DNA from: Lytechinus variegatus
Taxonomy: Eukaryota > Echinodermata > Echinoidea > Temnopleuroida > Toxopneustidae
NCBI RefSeq assembly: GCF_018143015.1
Contig: NC_054757.1
Location: forward strand, 21,157,785-21,221,784
Direction of reading: 5' to 3'
Length of the DNA stretch: 64,000 nt
Part shown: positions 58,801 to 64,000 of the stretch, piece by piece
Numbering within the stretch: the first letter of the stretch is position 1
Layout: each line of letters begins with the position of its first letter
Notes under the pieces: model-generated
The model's database searches: none
Told to the model about the DNA's origin: nothing
The model's input: the letters and a program-made list of their open reading frames with translations, nothing else
Made by a program: the position numbers and the translations under genes

Positions 58801-61800
58801 ATAACACCAAACATAAAATGAAGATGGTCCTGAAAAGTAACTCACTAGTTGTTGAGGTGTTATTAATGAGATCTTGATCAGTTTTTCAAACTATGAGTAA
58901 GTTTTGGAGCCAGGGGAAGCAATCAAAATTTCAACACCAACACCAAAGCCAACACCGGACTTGAAATCACCCAATGTTCTACAGTGCCAATCGGCAGTTT
59001 TTATCAACTTCTTTCGTAAAAAAAGATTAAAAAATGGGGCTTACCCGGTAGTCAGAACATATTATTGTAGGGGGGGGAAGAATTTAAAGTCGAATATAAA
59101 AATTAGCATGGTAATATTTTGATGAGCCTTCATCATGATATATACAAGATTCTCTTACCCATGTCTATTTTGAGTTGATCTACCAGGTACTTCGTGGTCA
59201 GCGATGTCGAGTAAGACACCGGTGGTCGTCGATGAGGGCTCATCTTGAGGAAAGAGCTGAAAGCCTTCATCACTTGGTGCTATGAGTTGACTTCCGAGAA
59301 TTCTGCGGGAACAGAGAAAATGAATTCATTTCTTTGCTCGAATTTGAATCAGATCTGTTATGGCAATCTTTAACTATTAGTTTATTATTTTTTGCACGAC
59401 ATGAACCCATGTCTGATAGGCAAAAAAGCCTCTGAATCACAACTCGCAAGTCTCTCCCATTATATCTGATTGGGGAGTGTCCTGGCCGATCATCACAAAT
59501 AAATAGTGATCAAAGAAGAATCCTAGCACTTGATAAAAGCAGTGTTGACTAAATAATACTGGTCATGTATTGGTACTCTTGACTCAATGTATACCACTCA
59601 AGCAGAATCCCGAGTATTTTCTGATCTGGGTTGAATTCCTGATCAGAAAGTAGATTTGTAGAATGTAGATTTTGCGATTGAGTAGGTATAAATTTCAGCA
59701 AGGGATTGTTCCATACCTTAGATGTGGAAAGCGCGCCTTCCAGACTTTACACTCATTATGGAGCTGGGAGCTCGACGAAGAGTTTTTCTGCCCCTCGTAC
59801 AGCATGCTGTCAATTTCATCGAACATGCGCTGCACCCGCTTGGCCGAGAGCTTGTCAAACTCCTGTGAAAATAAAAAATGAAAAAACTGATAAAACATTG
59901 GTTTTTATGAAGAAATTAAGGAACAAAATGATGTATTTATTAAAATCAACTACATAGAGCTTACATTAATCCAAGGTCATACATGGGCACGGATTCCGGA
60001 CAAGGGGGGGGGGGCACTTCCATTGACAAGTGAATACCATGTGTGACCCCCAAAACATGTGAAAAGGATTTCTTTTTCAAGATAGGGCACGTTACGTACA
60101 TAACAAAACAAGGGTGTCAAACACATCAAAATCATGAAAAAAGGGTAAAGTTTTTCGCTAGGAAAACTATGTCTTTACGGTCCAATTTGTGAGGGTAAAA
60201 AATACTTTATAAAGGATGTACTTTTTTCCTCAACACTAAGTGTTTGGGGTATGATTTGAGCGAGATACTAAACCCAATAAAAGTAAAGGTAAAGCCGACC
60301 TCCGTGACATAACAATTAAGATATCATTGTACTTGTTTCAATTCAGGGAACTTGTCAAGATTACCGTTTTGTCCAATACTTGTTGAGTATAGGGTTTCAC
60401 ATGCCAATACTTGTTAAGGGGGTGAATTTTCAGAGCAGGGAAAATACTTGATTAGGGTGCTTTTCGAGACCCCATGGTCAAGCATGGTATCCACTCGTCA
60501 ATGGAAATGGCCACTACAATTGAGAAAATAAATTACCAGTACATGTGTATCCATTCAAATCAACTAAAAACTAGATGAGTATGCATCAGATATATATCTC
60601 CTACACTGCACTCTTTTAATACATAAAATTATCGTATCATTTTTTCTATTATAAAGGCAAGAAGTGCATGTTCAAAATAGCAACGATACTGCTGAGATAT
60701 GAGATGAATGCACGATGACAAAGAAAGGCTCCACAAATATATGCATAGATGTGCTGTAGCATCGGAATTGGCAGACAAAATATGACAAAGCGTTAACTTT
60801 TGATGCAATATGCATGTATGTGTATGCATTTTTATCTGCTTGAGCCTGTTGAATACAGACAGTGCAAAGATGATTTAAATGAGAAGAGCTGCTTTTACTA
60901 AAAGTGACACTATGTATTACTTGGTTTATTTCCAATTCATCTAATGCCAATTCGTCCAATTGCCAACTCGTCTACTTTCATTTGCTCTACCATCAGTTCA
61001 TCCAATCACCACATGGTCTATTTTCATTTAGTCTAATGCCATTCTGTCTAATAACCAGTTGGTCCAATAGCCATTTAGTCCACATACCAATTGGTCTAAT
61101 CAAACTAAAGTGTTTATTGTGCAAAATAATGAAAAGAAAATGAGTATTAGACCAACTGTTCATTAGACGAAATGGTAAAAGACAAACTGGTGATTAGACA
61201 AAGTGATGACTGGACCAAACGGTTATTGGACCAAATGGTTGTTAGACGAAATGTTGATGGACGGAATGGCATTAAACTAAATGAAGGCAGACCATGTGGT
61301 GAGTGGACGAGTTGGCAATGGACAAATTGGCAATTTACCCCTTATTTGTGGTTGAAAGTAGAAAATTGATATCTTTCTCATTTTCATTTTAAAGGTGGTA
61401 TATGAATGCCAAATCAAATTATTCCTTTCTTTACTTGTATCAGGTTTTGGTATCACATTTAAATCTATCTCAATTCAAGATGAGGCCAAGAGCATTCCAA
61501 TATTTATGGTACATGTAGGTGGTGCTCATAAGATACCTACATCGTCACCCCACGAAAAGAGACTGCTCCTCTCCGTCGAGTTGCCCGTGGTCCAGCCATT
61601 GTTAATGGACATGACGAGCACGTTCTGTTGCTCCTCCTCCGTCGTCGACGCGGACTCGTCACCGATGGAGGAGGTCAGGTAGGAGTCCAGGGCGCGGCTA
61701 ACACTCTGGATGAACGGGAAGGGAAGGACCTCCTCCGGTCTCTCGGGAAGCGGGATGGACGTGTGGCTGTCATTGCGCGACGAGATCCCCCTCCTGTTGA

Positions 61801-63692
61801 ATGGAAGCAAGACAAAAAGGATGTTTTCTATTACTTCATAGTCAATTGCTTAATTGTGTTAACATAATACTATGGTCATTACAATTCAATTAAAAGGGAA
61901 TCAAAACCAATTTCATGCTTTGGAGGAGATTCTCCGTAGGCATTTTAAGCAATACTGAAAAAATATACACCTGTAAATTTGTAAAAATATGTTAAAACAA
62001 CATTGATTAAATAGCAATGATGATATGGTATTCAGCATCAGAAGTAATCAACATCATATCATCACTCAACACTAAATAGCCATTATAGAAAATAAAGGAA
62101 GATTTGAAAAAAAAGAGAAATTAATCCACTTAATTCATAAACAAATCCACTGTCGTTTTTCTTTTTAACTAAAGAGACACAATTACAATGAAATAAACAT
62201 ACATGTATTTACTTTTCTGATATCATATTTATCATTAGTACTTTTCAAACAAAAGAAATGAAAGAAAAGGAAATACAGGAGCCATGACCATATAAGCCCC
62301 CCCCAAAAAAAAAATACCCACTATATACATGAACTAGATTACTGGTATTCATGTCTTTGTAAAAGATAAATATTGGAAATATGAATAGCCCATATTTTTC
62401 TTGTTAAACTCGTATCAATTCACATCCTATTCAATGTACAACAAAAGATGAGCATAGCCTGTTTACAATACAAAAAAAACAGTGTTTTTTACGAAAGGGG
62501 TCACAACAAGATGGCAATGATTGGAGGAGGTGGGGCAAACCCCTCAAGTCCACACCAAGCATTTCTTAAAGGTCAAGTCCACCTCAGAAAAATGTTGATT
62601 TGAATCAATAGAGAAAAATCATACAAAATGCTGAAAAATTCATCAAAATTGGATGTAAAATAAGAAAGTTATGACATTTCACAGTTTTGCTTATTAACAA
62701 AATAGTTATACAAGCCAGTTACATCCAAATAAGAGTCAATGATGTCACTCACTCACTACTTCTTTTGTTTTTATTGTTTTAATTATACAATATTTCAATT
62801 TTTACGAATTTGACGATTAGGACCTCCATGCCTGAAGCACAAAATGTTAGAATAATGGAATTCCACGTGCTCAGGGAGGAATGAAACTTCATTTCACATG
62901 ACAATGACAAGAAAATAAAAATATTTCATATTTCATGTAATAAAATACAAAAGAAATAGTGAGTGAGTGATGTCATCAGTTCCTCATTTGCATACTGACC
63001 GAGATGTGCATATAAATGAAATGAAGCGAAAATTTAAAATGCCATAACTTTCTTATTTTACATCCGATTTTGATGAAATTTTCAGTGTTATGCTTGTTGA
63101 ATTTTTCTCTTTTATTCAAATCAAGTTTTTGTTGGGGTTGACTTGGCCTTTAAAGGAGTTCAATCATTTAATATGTGATACTTTAATGTGGCCTTTTCCT
63201 CTAATTATTTATATTGAGGTTTTTTACCCGACTGCTAAGAAAGCATGAATGCCTGTGAGCAAGCAACCAGGGGACCAACAGCTTTAGGTCCTCTCCGAGG
63301 GACCTGGTAATGAGGATAAAATCCCTTACCAAAGGCACTAGCGCACCACTTGGGAATCGAACCCGGGTCACCGGAATCCGAAACCCCCACTCTACCGACT
63401 GAGCTATCATGCCATTTTTGCAGGATAAGGAATACTTAATACATATATATGATTAAAATGCAGAAATAAATGTAGTGTGAATTGCCCATATGAATTGATC
63501 AGCAAGAAAGGGATCTACGGTATGAGTGAGAGCATGTGTACGATACTCCATGAAATGTTTGGATAACACCAGTATAACTCTTCGGTTGCTGCGCAGTTAC
63601 ATGTAGTTCTTTACTTTGTGTCGCTATTAAAGGACAAAATGAAAAAGCAACCTGAACTCATTTCCTTTGTTTGCCAGCCTTACACCAGCCAT
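49883..63692 (-). CDS. FAM149B1: FAM149-family protein (DUF3719), 13 exons
   Basis: Exons: 63692-63652, 61793-61541, 59862-59717, 59302-59159, 57683-57536, 57192-57020, 55509-55340, 54566-54433, 53286-53068, 52232-52094, 51616-51479, 50926-50845, 50019-49883; all GT-AG and phase-compatible, about 640 residues (human FAM149B1 is 582). The DUF3719 core is at about residues 88-165: NSTERSSLFSWGDD, EFDKLSAKRVQRMFDEIDSM, ECKVWKARFPHLRILGSQLI. Later family marks are EEEIIESDGTVEEFFAYDN, QTFDVLWAEVVTWMRSLIKR, MLPPIES, and RPNTTHSFR. Known FAM149B1 supports cilium assembly with TBC1D32, and its loss causes ciliopathy in humans; here that role is inferred by homology. The first exon (MAGVRLANKGNEFR) was found by phase and position only and has a weak gttgct donor. 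One extra base appears to disrupt exon 4. The introns carry SINEs, a LINE end, MITEs and exon-derived repeats. Confidence 0.9.
50700..50835. repeat. GA-rich low-complexity run in the last FAM149 intron
   Basis: Purine-rich on the plus strand (gagagagaaaaggagag, gagagggagagagaggcaag), ending only a few bases from the donor at 50844. The open frames on both strands are translations of it. Confidence 0.8.
51293..51465. repeat. Inverted array of an aaggccgt-containing unit in a FAM149 intron
   Basis: cgccttcccacacaaaggcc and gccttcccgtgaaagggccg on the left are inverted as gtcctttgtgcaggacggta and cggcctttgagcaggaaggc on the right, with gcatactg / cagtatgc in the middle. It ends 15 bases before exon 11 (51479-51616), on the 3' side of its donor. 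Confidence 0.75.
51790..52093. repeat. Degenerate tandem repeat abutting the exon 10 splice donor
   Basis: The words atgttgccaatttaa / gttgccaatttgaagctcat recur at about 51805, 51888, 51990 and 52068, together with aagaaatttcactgct and gagagatttcattgct. The last copy runs straight into the donor of the 52094-52232 exon. Confidence 0.6.
52520..52765 (+). mobile_element. SINE of the shared-body family, truncated Gln-like head, in a FAM149 intron
   Basis: Starts at the T arm (cagggtcgtgggttcaaatc), then ccttcagcaagaaatttatc, actcaacccaggtgagatga and gatatgcgctatacaagaac, with an ATTATT tail. The 5' half of the tRNA head is missing. Confidence 0.8.
53310..53757 (-). mobile_element. 3' end of a CR1/L2-type LINE in a FAM149 intron
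   Basis: The minus strand encodes a frame ending TLLHIPRTNTKAGDNAFQTC, APRFRNDLPRYMRLSPSLEV and FKKHLKTLLFNQ before a stop. This is the well-known C-terminal segment of CR1/L2-clade polyproteins (PRTxTKxGDRAF, APxLWNxLP, FKxxLKTxLF). After the stop come aaagcgctgt and gagcgctatataaatgaac tail words, similar to the SINE tails here. Upstream reverse transcriptase is absent: a 5'-truncated insertion. Confidence 0.85.
54945..55430 (-). repeat. Tandem array of partial exon plus splice donor in FAM149 intron
   Basis: Five units of about 92-97 bases start near 54945, 55046, 55137, 55234 and 55331. The last one is the real 3' half of the 55340-55509 exon with its donor; the other four lie in the following intron. 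All share agcttgccaggtgggt and aaggactggga(c), and at least two keep a gtaagt at the donor position. They have no acceptor of their own. Confidence 0.85.
56715..56957 (-). mobile_element. tRNA-derived SINE, Val-like head, in a FAM149 intron
   Basis: Minus strand: gtgtggtggctcagttggta, anticodon loop altered (tctcaatcc), gggttcaaaccctg, then gttgctaccctgtttggcat, acctcgtcgatctggcgctg and ttcgaacaatgaattatgg. It preserves the uninterrupted insertion site seen split at 12053-12600. Confidence 0.85.
58735..58980. repeat. Inverted repeat of about 240 bases in a FAM149 intron
   Basis: ttgggtgatttcaagt-type words (tgggtgatttcaagtacagt, ttttggtgttggtgtt) on the left are inverted on the right (aacaccaacaccaaagccaa, ccggacttgaaatcaccca). 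Hairpin-forming, MITE-like, no coding capacity. Confidence 0.7.
60002..60517. mobile_element. hAT-type MITE, family U, in a FAM149 intron
   Basis: Left end ggggcacttccattgacaag, right end actcgtcaatggaaatggcc, with internal aaaaggatttctttttcaag and gtgcttttcgagaccccatg shared with 12061-12592. A full-length but diverged copy. Confidence 0.8.
60925..61345. repeat. Head-to-head inverted array of an 18-20-base gtccaat unit
   Basis: The left half repeats forms of aattcgtccaattgccaact, ttagtctaatgccattctgt and ggtccaatagccatttagtc. From about 61140 the right half is the inverse (tagacgaaatggtaaaagac, ggaccaaatggttgttagac, gagttggcaatggacaaatt). The two halves can pair along about 180 bases around a loop near 61110-61140. 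It lies in the intron before the DUF3719 core exon. Confidence 0.85.
62566..63155. mobile_element. Palindromic TTAA-flanked MITE, family P, copy 5
   Basis: Begins ttaaaggtcaagtccacctc and ends gttgacttggcctttaaa. It shares its entire left arm closely with 26040-26648, including the central gacgattaggacctccatgc. A recent copy. Confidence 0.85.
63222..63412 (-). mobile_element. tRNA-derived SINE, Arg-like head (best copy)
   Basis: Minus strand: gcatgatagctcagtcggta, anticodon loop reading TCG, cccgggttcgattcccaagt, then gtgcgctagtgcctttggta and aggtccctcggagaggacct, ending gctttcttagcagtc. It is the least decayed of three copies and shows the tRNA-like head clearly. Confidence 0.85.
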
Positions 63693-64000
63693 TCCTCCTG
63701 TAAATTACATCTGACAAAAGAACAGAAAAAAGTCTTGTAATTCTAGACTTGAAATACTGTACAAACGATGCCGTTTTGGTTTCCATGGAAATTCAAAACA
63801 TTGCATAGTGGCAGTAGACTCCAATTAATTAGTATCCCCTGAATCAGAATTATATTGCATCCACATTCTCTCTCTCTCTCGGGTAATGACTTCATCTGAA
63901 AATTATAAAGGAAGGATGAATAGCTTTTCGCTTTCAGCAACCATGAATGGGTGTTCATGGGTAGTAAGCCTGAACGGGAGAGGGCGCGCGCGCTTTTTAA
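63693..64000. other. Possible 5' region of FAM149; no gene seen
   Basis: The sequence upstream of the predicted FAM149 start. A tctctctctctc run is at 63869-63880 and a gcgcgcgcgc run at 63984-63993. An alternative 5' exon could begin here (a minus-strand ATG at 63956-63958), but there is no supporting homology. Confidence 0.35.

Larger units (their letters stand above)
61794..63651 (-). other. FAM149 intron 1 with two mobile elements
   Basis: If the predicted first exon is right, this is intron 1 (1.86 kb). It holds a palindromic family P MITE (62566-63155) and an Arg-like SINE (63222-63412), and an A9 run preceded by C9 near 62300. No other exon is seen. Confidence 0.5.

Noticed and set aside
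63340-63412. tRNA-Arg-like gene
   Set aside because: The best tRNA-like stretch in the window, but it is the head of a SINE with two other copies and has no clean acceptor-stem partner.
1-64000. CRISPR array, operon or prokaryotic defence system
   Set aside because: No evenly spaced direct repeats with unique spacers and no clustered intronless genes; the DNA is clearly animal.

Overview
The window is invertebrate animal DNA. Genes are multi-exon with GT-AG introns, intron DNA is AT-rich, homopolymer G/C tracts are frequent, and the non-coding DNA is crowded with tRNA-headed SINEs and short inverted-repeat (MITE-like) elements. The mix of repeats and the divergence of the recognisable proteins suggest an echinoderm, most likely a sea urchin. 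That is inference; no species can be fixed from sequence alone.

Five protein-coding loci are supported. (1) 727-1703, plus strand: the last coding exon of an unrecognised proline/glutamine-rich protein. (2) 16477-21962, minus strand: a four-exon SLC16-family (monocarboxylate-transporter-like) membrane carrier, complete except for one apparent missing base. (3, 4) 27566-31552 and 35414-41401, plus strand: a tandem pair of four-exon genes, each encoding 238 residues, about 87% identical. They lie in two direct repeat units of about 7.8 kb. The protein looks like two fused antibiotic-biosynthesis-monooxygenase-like (ABM-like) ferredoxin-fold domains; I do not recognise a named family. (5) 49883-63692, minus strand: a thirteen-exon FAM149 gene (FAM149B1-like, DUF3719), a ciliary protein family, with one apparent extra base in its fourth coding exon. 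I built the exon models of loci 2-5 by hand from reading frame, splice consensus, phase and family alignment.

The rest is repeat-rich: at least four tRNA-derived SINE types (Val-like, Gln/Glu-like with a shared body, Met-like, Arg-like), a mariner-type 1-kb element just after gene 1, an hAT-type MITE inserted in a SINE with an 8-bp target duplication, two palindromic families flanked by TTAA, several head-to-head inverted arrays, and fragments of CR1/L2-type and Penelope-type reverse transcriptases. No RNA gene, CRISPR array, virus-like element or prokaryotic-style system was seen. The gene neighbours show no common pathway. The most unusual items are the tandem ABM-like pair with an excess of replacement changes confined to exon 1, and the decaying array of exon-plus-splice-donor copies inside a FAM149 intron.
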